A DNA stretch of 63,142 nt from Candidatus Treponema merdequi (GTDB lineage: Bacteria; Spirochaetota; Spirochaetia; Treponematales; Treponemataceae): the NCBI GenBank assembly GCA_018064525.1, contig JAGHVB010000008.1, forward strand, positions 1 to 63,142, written 5' to 3'. The notes under the pieces were generated by a model. The model was given only the letters and a program-made list of their open reading frames with translations, did no database searches and had not been told where the DNA came from. This document shows, one piece after another, positions 15,583 through 24,638 of this stretch (position 1 is its first letter; every line of letters begins with the position of its first letter). Made by a program: the position numbers and the translations under genes.

Positions 15583-17265
15583 ATGTCAGACGCAAAACCG
15601 CTCGTAATATTTACGACTCTTCTCATCGAAAAATCTCCTCAGGCACTTCCCCTCGGGGCAGCCTGTGTTGCGTCCAGTGTCAAACACAGTCCGCTCACAA
15701 AAGATTTCTGCAATGTGCAGCTTGTTTCGTTCTGCAAAGAGGATAAAGTTTTTGAAGAGTTAAGTGGAACTTGTACTGCCGGGCTTTCTTCTGACAAGTC
15801 TTTTTCTGAAGATGAAATTTCTGATTCTTTCGCATCTTATATTGCCTCAGAACTTCTTAAAAAAAATCCGAAGGCTGTCGGTTTTTCTGTTTTTGTCTGG
15901 AACCGTACCGTTCTTGAAAAGGCTGCTGCAATTTTAAAAGAAAAAGGAATCAAAGTAATTGCCGGCGGTCCTGAAGTCACCGCACGTCCGGAAACTTTTT
16001 CATCGTTTGATTTTGCTGTAAGCGGAGAAGGTGAGGCTGTTGTTCCACAGGTGATAAAAAATCTTTTATCAGAATCCGGCAGCGAGATTGAGAAGAAATC
16101 TGTTTCAGATTCAGCTTGCGATTCTGTTCTGGAATATTCTCCATATCTTGACGGAACACTTGATCCGTCAGTTTACGGCGGCGCTCTCTGGGAACTTGCC
16201 CGCGGCTGTCCGTTCAAATGTTCTTACTGTTATGAATCAAAAGGTTTAAATAAAGTCCGCCAGTTTTCACTCGACCGCATCGAAAAAGAACTCGATCTTT
16301 TTGCAGAAAAAAAAGTAAATCAGGTTTTTGTCCTTGATCCGACATATAACGCAAACAAGGAGCGTGCGGTCAAATTGATAAATCTGATTGCAAAGAAGAC
16401 TCCGGATACATTTTACTATTTTGAAGCCCGTGCAGAATTTATTGACCGTGAACTTGCCCGGGCGTTTACAAAAATTCCATGTGCGCTTCAGATCGGGCTT
16501 CAGAGTGCAGATGAAAATGTGCTCCGTCTTGTGAACAGGCCTTTTAACAGAAAGCAGTTTGTAAAAAATATTGCGGTATTAAATGAAGAAGGCGTAGTTT
16601 TCGGGCTTGATGTGATTTACGGTTTGCCTGGAGATACTTTCAAGGGATTTAAGAACAGCGTTGATTTTGCAGTTTCGCAGTATCCGAATAATCTTGAGAT
16701 TTTCTGTCTTTCAGTTTTGCCGGGAACTGATTTGTATGACCGCGCATCAGAATTGAAACTTACATTCGAAGAAGTTCCACCATATCACATAATAAAATCA
16801 GAAACCTATTCGTCTGAAGACCTTGAAAAATCTGAACGCATCGCTAAAGCGTGCAGCGTGTTTTACAACGAAGGCCGCGCAGTTCCATGGTTCAATACGA
16901 TTCTCCATGCGTGTCAGATGCGCGCGTCAGATTTTTTTGCAGAGTTTTATGATTTTGCGACAAAGCTTTCTGGTGTAAAAGAAAAGTTTTTTAGTGGAAT
17001 ATGTTCAGCCGGACATTCGGAAATTGAGGCGCTTCAATGTGAGTTCATAAGCTGTAAATTCCACCAGAAAAAACTTGACCGCCTCTTAGACGCAGCCCTC
17101 GACATAATTCACTTTAACGGCGCATATTCCAGAAAGACAGACACCGGAAAATCCGAAACAGTCACTTTGAAATACCCGGCAGAGTACATCGATTCTGAAT
17201 ATGCAATGGACCTTAATTTTTTTGTAAAAAATGTCAAAAAACGTACAGACCGCGTAATTATTTAG
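15583..17265 (+). CDS. B12-binding-domain radical SAM protein
   Basis: 560 residues. The N-terminal about 170 residues resemble a cobalamin-binding Rossmann domain (GFSVFVWNRTVLEKAA, IAGGPEVTARPE). The radical SAM core has the 4Fe-4S motif C209-PFK-C213-SY-C216 and downstream LQIGLQSADENVLRLVNR and VIYGLPGDT typical of the superfamily. The C-terminal about 130 residues look like the DUF4080-type tail found on this subgroup. Such proteins use SAM, and often cobalamin, for difficult methylation or rearrangement chemistry, but the substrate of this subgroup is not established to my knowledge. It is monocistronic, with its promoter embedded in a terminator. Codon use (more C-ending codons) differs slightly from its AT-rich neighbours. 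Confidence 0.85.
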   Translation: MSDAKPLVIFTTLLIEKSPQALPLGAACVASSVKHSPLTKDFCNVQLVSFCKEDKVFEELSGTCTAGLSSDKSFSEDEISDSFASYIASELLKKNPKAVGFSVFVWNRTVLEKAAAILKEKGIKVIAGGPEVTARPETFSSFDFAVSGEGEAVVPQVIKNLLSESGSEIEKKSVSDSACDSVLEYSPYLDGTLDPSVYGGALWELARGCPFKCSYCYESKGLNKVRQFSLDRIEKELDLFAEKKVNQVFVLDPTYNANKERAVKLINLIAKKTPDTFYYFEARAEFIDRELARAFTKIPCALQIGLQSADENVLRLVNRPFNRKQFVKNIAVLNEEGVVFGLDVIYGLPGDTFKGFKNSVDFAVSQYPNNLEIFCLSVLPGTDLYDRASELKLTFEEVPPYHIIKSETYSSEDLEKSERIAKACSVFYNEGRAVPWFNTILHACQMRASDFFAEFYDFATKLSGVKEKFFSGICSAGHSEIEALQCEFISCKFHQKKLDRLLDAALDIIHFNGAYSRKTDTGKSETVTLKYPAEYIDSEYAMDLNFFVKNVKKRTDRVII

Positions 17266-17364
17266 TTGAATTTCCTAAAAAGCAATCAATATTGTAATCG
17301 CACATCAAATTCACCCTAAAAAAAAGTTGTTTTTTTGACAAAACAGGGTTATTATTTAAATACT

Positions 17365-17715
17365 ATGACTTTTGAAGAGATTTTTCCTAACATTATTCCA
17401 AACCGTGAAGAAACAGTAAAAAGATTTTCAGGCAACCTTGATCTGCTTGAAAAGTTTGTAAGAAAATTTCCAAATGATGAAAACTGGTTAAAATTTAAAG
17501 AAATCGTAAAAAACGATGACTGGTCTCAGATGGAAATGGTAGCACATACATTGAAAGGTTATGCCGGAAATATCGGCTTTACAAAACTTTTTGAACCTTG
17601 CGCAGAAGTTGTAAAACTTATCCGCGAAGGAAATCAGGCTAAAGCAAAAGAAGTTGTTCCACAGGCAATTGCTGCCGGTGAAGAAATTGAAAAATATATA
17701 AGTCAGTTAGATTAG
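17365..17715 (+). CDS. Lone histidine phosphotransfer (Hpt) protein
   Basis: 116 residues if translation begins at ATG 17365 (an upstream in-frame TTG at 17335 overlaps a TTGACA -35-like box and is less likely). The Hpt four-helix motif is clear: MVAHTLKGYAGNIGF gives the phospho-accepting His 61. It would shuttle phosphate between a hybrid kinase's receiver and a final response regulator. The lone receiver protein 53 bases downstream is an obvious partner. The large hybrid kinase at 767-5290, which has receivers but no Hpt, is a candidate donor, though this is only inferred from domain complementarity. Confidence 0.85.
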   Translation: MTFEEIFPNIIPNREETVKRFSGNLDLLEKFVRKFPNDENWLKFKEIVKNDDWSQMEMVAHTLKGYAGNIGFTKLFEPCAEVVKLIREGNQAKAKEVVPQAIAAGEEIEKYISQLD

Positions 17716-17768
17716 AGAAGAGAGAGTTCTTTTAATCGAAGAGTTTATCTGATTAAGGGGTCAGTTTT

Positions 17769-18290
17769 ATGGCAGGACAGAGAAATAAAATCATTATTAT
17801 TGATGATGTTGAATTAAACCGTACAATTTTAGGTGAAGCATTTTCTAAAAAGTATGAAGTTCTGGAAGCACAGGATGGTGCAGAAGGACTTGAAAAAATT
17901 TTTGCTAATGAAGATGAGTTGGCTGCAATTTTCCTTGATATCATCATGCCGGAGATGGATGGTTTTTCAGTATTGCAGGAACTTGAACTGAAAAATGTAA
18001 TGAGAAAAATTCCACTTTTTATCATTACAACAGAAACAACAGATTATGTTGTTGAAAAAGCATATAACTATGGTGTAATTGATGTCATTCAGAAACCGTT
18101 TAATCTTCTGATCATCGAACGCCGTGTTGCAAATATCATTGAGCTCTTTGAAAACAGAAGCCATATTGCACAGCATATTGCAGAAAAGCAGAATGCTGTA
18201 TTAAACAGACCTGAAGCTTCTTCTTCAGAAGACAAATATAAAAAAGCTCTTGAAGATATTGCAAAAATCATGAGTGAAACCGCTAAATAA
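17769..18290 (+). CDS. Single-domain response regulator with helical C-terminal extension
   Basis: 173 residues starting at ATG 17769 with AGGGG upstream. Residues 6-125 form a receiver: IIIIDD acidic pair, phospho-acceptor D57 (FLDIIMPEMDG), Thr/Ser position in FIITTET and conserved Lys in VIQKPFN. The remaining about 45 residues are charged and helical, with no DNA-binding or enzymatic domain. It probably acts by protein-protein contact. It lies directly after the Hpt gene, and dgt follows 18 bases later, so the three may be cotranscribed. Confidence 0.88.
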   Translation: MAGQRNKIIIIDDVELNRTILGEAFSKKYEVLEAQDGAEGLEKIFANEDELAAIFLDIIMPEMDGFSVLQELELKNVMRKIPLFIITTETTDYVVEKAYNYGVIDVIQKPFNLLIIERRVANIIELFENRSHIAQHIAEKQNAVLNRPEASSSEDKYKKALEDIAKIMSETAK

Positions 18291-18308
18291 TTTTTAAATA
18301 TAACTCAG

Positions 18309-19607
18309 ATGAAAGATTCTTTTAAATCAGTAGCATGTACTCAGGATAATTCGCGCTTTGAAAATTCTACAAAGCGCGAATCTCAATTATACAGCCGCGG
18401 TAACGATATCCGCACTGAGTTTGAACGCGATTATACAAGGCTTTTGCACTGCCAGGCTTACCGCCGTCTAAAACATAAGACACAGGTTTTCTTTGCGCCT
18501 CACAACGATCATGTCTGCACCCGAATGGAACATGTTCAGCATGTTGCTTCTGTTGCAACAACGATTGCTAAATATCTCGGACTCAATGACCAGCTCACTC
18601 AGGCAATTGCAACTGGTCACGACATCGGTCACGCACCTTTCGGTCACTTTGGTGAAGAATGTCTTAATAAAATTCTTGGAATTCCTGAAGAAAAAAATGC
18701 TCCGAAAAAATTCTGGCATGAAAGAAACAGTTTGTTCTTTGCAGATTACATTGAAACTCTTTCTGATCCGTACGGTGATCAGATTAATCTTGATTTGACT
18801 TACGCAGTCCGTGACGGACTTATCTGTCACTGCGGAGAAATTGACCAGCAGGCAATCAAACCGCGCGAAGACAACATTGATTTGTATTCGATAAAGCGCC
18901 CGGGACTCATTCAGCCGTATACATGGGAAGGTTGTGTCGTAAAGGTTGCAGATAAGATTGCATTTCTGGGACGCGATATAGAAGATGCAAAAGATTATGG
19001 AATTATCGACGAAGCGGCATATCGTCAGGTGCTCGAAATTGTCGGTTCTACTCTTGGCTTTAGTGAAAATGCGCAGATGATGGCAAACAGAAAGATGGCG
19101 GTCAATACGACAGTTCTGATTAATGATCTGATTGTTGATATGTGCAACAGAAGTTCTCCGGAGACAGGACTTGCGTTCAGTGAAGAATATTTTAATTTTA
19201 TCATGGAACTTAAAAAGTTCAGCGCTTCAAAAATATATACTCATTACAGACTTCAGAAATTTCAGGAATATGCAAAACTTGTTCTCGATACAATTTATGA
19301 AGTTTTAATGAATGCAGAAGTTTTTATAAAATCAAACAAAGCTGCAGTTGAAGCAAAACTTTCTGATATTGTAAACGGTGCTTCCCGTTACGAACTTTTA
19401 TTCAAGGAATTTGAAAACTGGCTTTCAAAATATTCCAACTATAAAACCCGTTTTGACAAAGATTTCAAGAAAAATCACCACATAAAAACAGCTCAGGTTT
19501 TCGATGTTGAAAATTCCGAAAGCTACCAGAAGTGCGTAATTGAGTTCATTTCAGGAATGACAGATCAGTTCGCAATGGAAAGTTATAACGAAATCATCCA
19601 GTTCTAA
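18309..19607 (+). CDS. dgt: dGTP triphosphohydrolase-like protein (HD domain)
   Basis: 432-residue HD-domain nucleotide hydrolase that removes triphosphate from dNTPs, usually dGTP, and so controls nucleotide pools; relatives also restrict phage. The N-terminal signature YTRLLHCQAYRRLKHKTQVF, then RMEHVQHV and GHDIGHAPFGHFGEE supply the HD-type metal ligands. Length and motif order match the bacterial dGTPase type 2 group. It precedes the restriction-modification island by about 220 bases. A substrate other than dGTP cannot be excluded. Confidence 0.9.
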   Translation: MKDSFKSVACTQDNSRFENSTKRESQLYSRGNDIRTEFERDYTRLLHCQAYRRLKHKTQVFFAPHNDHVCTRMEHVQHVASVATTIAKYLGLNDQLTQAIATGHDIGHAPFGHFGEECLNKILGIPEEKNAPKKFWHERNSLFFADYIETLSDPYGDQINLDLTYAVRDGLICHCGEIDQQAIKPREDNIDLYSIKRPGLIQPYTWEGCVVKVADKIAFLGRDIEDAKDYGIIDEAAYRQVLEIVGSTLGFSENAQMMANRKMAVNTTVLINDLIVDMCNRSSPETGLAFSEEYFNFIMELKKFSASKIYTHYRLQKFQEYAKLVLDTIYEVLMNAEVFIKSNKAAVEAKLSDIVNGASRYELLFKEFENWLSKYSNYKTRFDKDFKKNHHIKTAQVFDVENSESYQKCVIEFISGMTDQFAMESYNEIIQF

Positions 19608-19619
19608 TAAAAAACTCTC

Positions 19620-19750
19620 ACCAAAAAAACAAACCGCTCCCGCAAAAACTCGTCTAAACCTCCGTTGCGTGCGCCGTGCGGGGGGGATTAGAGATTAGTC
19701 TTACGAAACTCCGGTTAGCCGATTTTTGCTCCGCGGTTTGTTTTTTTTGG
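19620..19750. other. GC-rich structured intergenic element after dgt
   Basis: In the 221-base gap between dgt and hsdM, AAACAAACCGC near 19626 pairs with GCGGTTTG near 19732 followed by eight T. Inside are GCAAAAACTCG against CGATTTTTGC, and a GC-rich core with GTGCGCCGTGCGGGGGGG. The closing helix plus T tract can act as a terminator for dgt. The base composition is unlike the flanks, as in the other GC-rich spacer after hsdM, which suggests an inserted or repeat-derived element at the border of the defence island. Confidence 0.5.
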
Positions 19751-19802
19751 AATCACTTCTTAAATTGGATTATCTCGGTATAACTTTTAATGGATAATAT
19801 GC

Positions 19803-19828
19803 TATAATTGATACATACGGAGCCACAC
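19803..19828 (+). promoter_or_regulatory. -10 box and ribosome-binding site of hsdM
   Basis: A consensus TATAAT (19803-19808) is followed by a leader with GGAG (19819-19822) before ATG 19829. This is the ordinary leadered arrangement, in contrast to the neighbouring leaderless promoters, consistent with the island having come from elsewhere. Confidence 0.5.
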
Positions 19829-21298
19829 ATGAACTACGAACAAATCTTCAAAAATATAGACGACATTTTATGGAAGGAATCAGGCTGTTCCAACGAACTT
19901 GATTATGTAGAACAGACGTCCTGGATTCTCTTCTTAAAATACCTTGATGACTTAGAAGATGAGCGTAGTGATGAAATGGAACTTCAGGGAAAAGAATACA
20001 CCCGCATCATAAAACCAGAATACCGCTGGAATGCATGGGCCTGTCCAAAAATAAACAACGGTGGAAAAATAGAAATTGACCACAAAAACGCCATGACAGG
20101 TGATGACCTTACAGACTTTGTAAACTTAAAGCTTTTCCCATATCTTAAAAACTTCAAACAGACAGCAGCCACACCAGACACATTGGAATATAAAATCGGA
20201 GAAATCTTTTCTGAACTCAAAAACAAAATAGTGTCTGGCTACAATATGCGCGAAATCCTAAACTATGCAGACGATTTACACTTTCAGACCAGCACAGACA
20301 AACACGAAATGAGCCATCTTTACGAAAGCAAAATCCACAAAATGGGAAATGCCGGTCGTAACGGTGGAGAATATTACACACCTCGTCCACTTATCCGCAC
20401 AATCGTAAAAGTTGTAGAACCAAAAATCGGCGACACCATTTACGATGGTGCCTGTGGAAGTGCGGGCTTCCTTTGCGAAGCATTTGCATACCTGAACGAA
20501 AAAGCAAAAACCGTAGAAGAAAAACAGATACTTCAGAAATCTTCATTCTACGGTAAAGAAAAGAAAGGCCTTGCATACATCATCGGTATTATGAACATGA
20601 TTTTCCACGGAGTAGAAGCTCCAAACATCATGCACACAAATACCCTTGCAGAAAACCTTGCCGAAATCCAGCAGCGGGATCGTAAAGATGTAATTCTTGC
20701 AAACCCACCATTTGGCGGAAAGGAACGCTCAGAAATCCAGCAGAACTTCCCAATCAAAACAGGCGAAACTGCTTACCTTTTTATGGAACACTTTATCAAA
20801 ATGCTTAAAGCAGGTGGCCGCGCAGGTGTAGTTATTAAAAACACCTTCTTAAGCAATACCGATAACGCCAGCGTTGCCCTCCGTAAGCAGCTTCTGGAAG
20901 AATGTAACCTTCACACAATTCTTGACTGCCCGAGCGGAGTATTCACAGGTGCTGGAGTTAAGACCGTAGTTCTCTTTTTTGAAAAAGGAAAGCCAACAGA
21001 AAAAATCTGGTACTATCAGCTGAACCTGGACCGCAACCTTGGAAAAACAAATCCATTAAGCGAAGCCGATCTTGCAGACTTTGTTGCATTGCAGAAAACA
21101 AAATCCGACAGTGCCAACAGCTGGAGCCTTGATGTAACAGAAATGCTTAAGGATGAAAAAAGCACCCTTGATTTAAGCGTAAAGAATCCAAATGCTAAAC
21201 CAGGACCTACGCTTCGTGATGTATCAGAAATCATTGCCGAAATGCAGACCCTGAACAAACAAAGCGATGAACTTTTGAAATCCTTAGCGTCATCCTGA
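19829..21298 (+). CDS. hsdM: Type I restriction-modification system, DNA methyltransferase subunit
   Basis: 489 residues from ATG 19829, chosen for its GGAG site over the upstream TTG. Adenine-N6 methyltransferase of a type I system: with HsdS it methylates the recognition site and with HsdR it forms the nuclease. The N-terminal HsdM helical domain (IDDILWKESGCSNELDYVEQ) precedes the SAM-binding motif DGACGSAGF (206-214) and the catalytic motif NPPF (292-295). The stop codon lies inside a dispersed repeat unit (GTCATCCTGA), so the last residues may have been altered by repeat insertion. Confidence 0.95.
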   Translation: MNYEQIFKNIDDILWKESGCSNELDYVEQTSWILFLKYLDDLEDERSDEMELQGKEYTRIIKPEYRWNAWACPKINNGGKIEIDHKNAMTGDDLTDFVNLKLFPYLKNFKQTAATPDTLEYKIGEIFSELKNKIVSGYNMREILNYADDLHFQTSTDKHEMSHLYESKIHKMGNAGRNGGEYYTPRPLIRTIVKVVEPKIGDTIYDGACGSAGFLCEAFAYLNEKAKTVEEKQILQKSSFYGKEKKGLAYIIGIMNMIFHGVEAPNIMHTNTLAENLAEIQQRDRKDVILANPPFGGKERSEIQQNFPIKTGETAYLFMEHFIKMLKAGGRAGVVIKNTFLSNTDNASVALRKQLLEECNLHTILDCPSGVFTGAGVKTVVLFFEKGKPTEKIWYYQLNLDRNLGKTNPLSEADLADFVALQKTKSDSANSWSLDVTEMLKDEKSTLDLSVKNPNAKPGPTLRDVSEIIAEMQTLNKQSDELLKSLASS

Positions 21299-21478
21299 CG
21301 AAAAAATGTCATCCTGAGCGTAGTCGAAGGATCTTGGCGTTACGGCTAAAGCCGTCGGGCTTTTCGGGGTTCCGCTGTCGCTCCAGCCTCCTCACTTCGT
21401 TGCGGTGGCCGCTGCGCGCCCCTACAATCCCTAACGCGAAAAAAACTGTCATCCCGAACTTGTTTCGGAATCTAATTA
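21289..21478. repeat. Cluster of dispersed intergenic repeats between hsdM and hsdS
   Basis: GTCATCCTGA occurs at 21289-21298, over the hsdM stop, and again at 21308-21317, followed by GCGTAGTCGAAGGATCT. A GC-rich core follows (ACGGCTAAAGCCGT hairpin, then a CT-rich tract), and a related unit GTCATCCCGAACTTGTTTCGGAATC ends near 21475 in more than one block. GGCGTTA near 21336 can pair with TAACGC near 21431. Such GTCATCC...GAAGGATC units are familiar dispersed repeats in many bacterial genomes. They separate hsdM from hsdS, which are normally adjacent or overlapping. Confidence 0.7.
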
Positions 21479-21488
21479 GGAATTAAGA

Positions 21489-22655
21489 ATGCAGAATTGG
21501 GAATATAAAAAACTTTCAGATGTCGCTAACTTTAGAAATGGTGTTGCTCACGAAAAGGAAATTGAAAAGGAAGGACAATTTATTGTTGTTAATTCAAAAT
21601 TCGTTTCAAGCAATGGTGAATCGAAAAAGTATACAAATGAGTTTTTGTCTCCTTTGCACAAAGATGAAGTTGTTTTTGTTATGAGCGATGTTCCAAAAGG
21701 AAAAACACTTGCAAAATGTTTTATTATCGATAAAGAAAATTTATATTCACTGAATCAGCGAATATGTGCATTTTCAAATATAAAAACAGATTTAAAATTT
21801 TTTTATTATTATATAAATCGAAATAAGTATTTCTTAAGTTTTGATAATGGTGAGAATCAAACAAATCTTCGTAAAAATGACATCTTAAATTGTCCGTTTC
21901 CACTTCCACCACTTGAAGAACAGAAGCGAATAGTCAAAATCCTTGATGAAAAATTTGCCATGCTTGAAACAGTAAAAGAAAATGCAAAAAACAACCTCCA
22001 GAACGCAAAAGACCTGTTCCAGTCTCAGCTGACAAAAGCCTTCAGTAACACCACTTGGGAAAAGAAAAGATTGGGGGAATGTGGTTCTTTTAAGAATGGT
22101 ATGAACTTTGCTTCGACAGATACAGGTTATACAATTCGTTCTCTTGGTGTTGGTGATTTTAAGAATTTATATCAAATTGATGATACAGAACAGCTTTCAG
22201 AAATTTCATTAAAAGCAGCACCATCAGAAGATTATTTATTGAAAGATGGGGATATTGTCTTTGTTCGTTCAAACGGAAATAAAGAATTAGTTGGAAGATG
22301 TCTTTTAGTTTATCCAAAAAATATTCCAACAACATATAGTGGTTTTTGTATTCGCTTTAGAAAAGATTATGAAGAATTGGATGCAGATTTTCTTCTTCAT
22401 TATATGAAAGCTGAAAGTTCAAGAAAAATTTTGAATGGAAAAGAAGGTGCAAATATTTCAAATTTAAACCAAAAAATTCTTGGAGATTTTGAAGTACCAG
22501 TTCCCCCTCTCCCTGAGCAAAAACGCATCGTAGAACAGTTAGATTCCCTCAGCGAAAAAGTCCGTTCCCTTGAAGCGCTCTACACAAAGCAGCTTTCCAA
22601 CTGCGACGAATTAAAACAAGCATTTTTAGCAAAAGCATTTAATGGAGAATTATAA
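21489..22655 (+). CDS. hsdS: Type I restriction-modification system, specificity subunit
   Basis: 388 residues with two target-recognition halves, each closed by a conserved coiled spacer: PLPPLEEQKRIVKILDEKF near 140 and PVPPLPEQKRIVEQLDSL near 340. It sets the bipartite DNA site recognised by the complex. The two recognition halves (starting NWEYKKLSDVANFRNG and TWEKKRLGECGSFKNG) share a start pattern but differ in sequence, so the site should be asymmetric. The start follows the repeat cluster and has a weak ribosome-binding site (AGGAATTAAG). Length is normal. There is no sign of an inverted partial hsdS copy, so no evidence for specificity shuffling. Confidence 0.94.
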   Translation: MQNWEYKKLSDVANFRNGVAHEKEIEKEGQFIVVNSKFVSSNGESKKYTNEFLSPLHKDEVVFVMSDVPKGKTLAKCFIIDKENLYSLNQRICAFSNIKTDLKFFYYYINRNKYFLSFDNGENQTNLRKNDILNCPFPLPPLEEQKRIVKILDEKFAMLETVKENAKNNLQNAKDLFQSQLTKAFSNTTWEKKRLGECGSFKNGMNFASTDTGYTIRSLGVGDFKNLYQIDDTEQLSEISLKAAPSEDYLLKDGDIVFVRSNGNKELVGRCLLVYPKNIPTTYSGFCIRFRKDYEELDADFLLHYMKAESSRKILNGKEGANISNLNQKILGDFEVPVPPLPEQKRIVEQLDSLSEKVRSLEALYTKQLSNCDELKQAFLAKAFNGEL

Positions 22656-22658
22656 AAA

Positions 22659-24638
22659 ATGGATAATGAATCATTATTACAAAAGATATCCCAAAATAAA
22701 CTTGATACAAGTCTTATTGGTACTCCTGACTTGGACTCTTTTCTACCTGTTCCGGTTGCATGTTTACTAGGTTCTCTTAAACAGCATTTTTTTATTCCAT
22801 CTTATCAAAGAGGATATCGCTGGGAGCATGATCAGATACAGGATTTACTTGATGATTTGTATGAATTTTCATCTCCTAAAAATAAAGATGAAATTTATTG
22901 GTTACAACCAATAGTATTAAAAAAGAAGGAATGGAAAGATAAAAAGGGAACGTTAATTTCAGGCTGGGAAGTTGTTGATGGACAACAAAGATTAACTTCC
23001 ATTTTTCTATTGTTATCTTTCCTATCAGACAATATTGAAAATTTATATGATATAACTTATGAAACTCGTCCGGAAATAAATTTTACAGATATTATGTCTA
23101 TAAATGAGAACTCGGATATTGATAGTGATTATATAAAAAGTAATTATTTATATATACGTAAGTGGTTTGAATCAAAATCTAAAGAAACAGATACTGATAT
23201 TTCTGACCTAAAAGATGATTTTAAAAAATGCTTATCAAGAAGAGATGCATCACGAACAACAAAAATGGCAGCATTTATTGTTTACATATTGGATGCAAAT
23301 TTAAATACTACTTCAGTCAACACAAATGACTTAGTTAAAAAGTTTAATAATCTAAATAAGAATCAGATTAAGTTGACGGGGTCAGAATTACTAAAGGCCC
23401 AGTTTGTATTGTCTTTTAACAATTCACAGAATAATTCAGTGCCAGAGTTTATTTCAAAATGGAATCAAATGGAATATACCTTGCAAGATAATGAGTTATG
23501 GAATTTCATTTCTAATGAACCTGGAAATTCTACCAGAATCGATATTCTTTTTGATATTTACACAAATAAACCAGCTAATGAATTAAAAAAAGGATATTCA
23601 TATAGAAAGATTAAAAATGAAATAACATCTTGCCAAAATGCAGATGAGTATTTATTTGAGTTGTGGAAGAAAATTCAGGAAATTTTTGAAATCTTAATAC
23701 TGTGTTTCAAAGAGAAAAAAGTTCGTCATTATGCAGGATTCTTAATTGCTGTAAAAGAAAAGAATTGGTATTCCTTATATGAAGATCTTAAAAATTTGAA
23801 TAAGAAGAATTTAACCAAAGTGTTTAATTCTTATATATGCGAATTCTTAAATAAAATAAAAAAAGAAAAGAATAGTATTGTTACTAATAACAATACTATT
23901 GCAAGTGATATATTGGACGACCTGGATTATGATAAGGATTTATTAAATATTAGGAATCTTCTTCTTTTACACAACATTATCTTTTGTATTAATTCTGATT
24001 CTTATGATTTTTCATTTTCAAATTATAAAGATAAAGATAATAAATGTGATGTAGAGCATATAGATCCGCATACTCCTAATAATCTGACAAAGTATGATGA
24101 TTTGTGTATATATATAAATGGGATGTCAGAAAAATCATTAAATTTCCTATGGGAAAGTGATTTAAATAAGAGAGCCTCTATGATTTCAGAGTTATTTAGT
24201 TTACAAAAATCTATTATGGATATAAAAAACAGCCAGAGTCCCAAAAAACAAATAGATGATGATAAAAGAATATTTCTGGGAGAAGTAAACCAATTTATAG
24301 AAGAATATAAAAATGAACTTGGAAATTATCGAAGAATGAAAAATAATAATTCATTAAGTACATATAGTACTAATTCGATTGCAAATCTAGTTTTATTAAA
24401 CTATGACATAAATCGTGAATATCACAACCGCCCATTCCCAGATAAACATGAAACTGTATTGAAAGCAGAATTAACTGGTAAGTTTATTCCAGTTTGTACA
24501 AAGTTTGCATTTTCAAAAAAATACAGGACTGATTTTACTACGGCAAGTGATCCTGACTGGAACGAAGAAGATAAAAAAGCTTATTTTGATGATATTGTAA
24601 AAAGCTTTAACCTTGTTTTACAGGAGAAATTAATATAA
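22659..24638 (+). CDS. DUF262/DUF1524-type protein (GmrSD-like), first of a tandem pair
   Basis: 659 residues, starting 3 bases after hsdS with GGAGAAT upstream. The N-terminal DUF262 domain has PSYQRGYRW near 48 and VVDGQQRLTSIFLLL near 107, the ParB/Srx-fold nucleotide-binding signature of GmrS. The C-terminal half includes DVEHIDPH (464-471), the HNH-like motif of the GmrD/DUF1524 nuclease domain. Fused GmrSD proteins are type IV restriction enzymes that attack modified phage DNA, and DUF262 proteins occur in several defence systems. Its place between hsdS and hsdR implies a defence role. The target modification cannot be deduced. Confidence 0.82.
   Translation: MDNESLLQKISQNKLDTSLIGTPDLDSFLPVPVACLLGSLKQHFFIPSYQRGYRWEHDQIQDLLDDLYEFSSPKNKDEIYWLQPIVLKKKEWKDKKGTLISGWEVVDGQQRLTSIFLLLSFLSDNIENLYDITYETRPEINFTDIMSINENSDIDSDYIKSNYLYIRKWFESKSKETDTDISDLKDDFKKCLSRRDASRTTKMAAFIVYILDANLNTTSVNTNDLVKKFNNLNKNQIKLTGSELLKAQFVLSFNNSQNNSVPEFISKWNQMEYTLQDNELWNFISNEPGNSTRIDILFDIYTNKPANELKKGYSYRKIKNEITSCQNADEYLFELWKKIQEIFEILILCFKEKKVRHYAGFLIAVKEKNWYSLYEDLKNLNKKNLTKVFNSYICEFLNKIKKEKNSIVTNNNTIASDILDDLDYDKDLLNIRNLLLLHNIIFCINSDSYDFSFSNYKDKDNKCDVEHIDPHTPNNLTKYDDLCIYINGMSEKSLNFLWESDLNKRASMISELFSLQKSIMDIKNSQSPKKQIDDDKRIFLGEVNQFIEEYKNELGNYRRMKNNNSLSTYSTNSIANLVLLNYDINREYHNRPFPDKHETVLKAELTGKFIPVCTKFAFSKKYRTDFTTASDPDWNEEDKKAYFDDIVKSFNLVLQEKLI

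Noticed and set aside
17335..17364. TTG 17335 as the Hpt gene start
   Set aside because: The TTG is part of TTGACA, a -35-like box, has no ribosome-binding site, and the Hpt fold begins after ATG 17365. However, the matching -10 would also sit too close to that ATG, so the promoter here stays unclear and was not listed.
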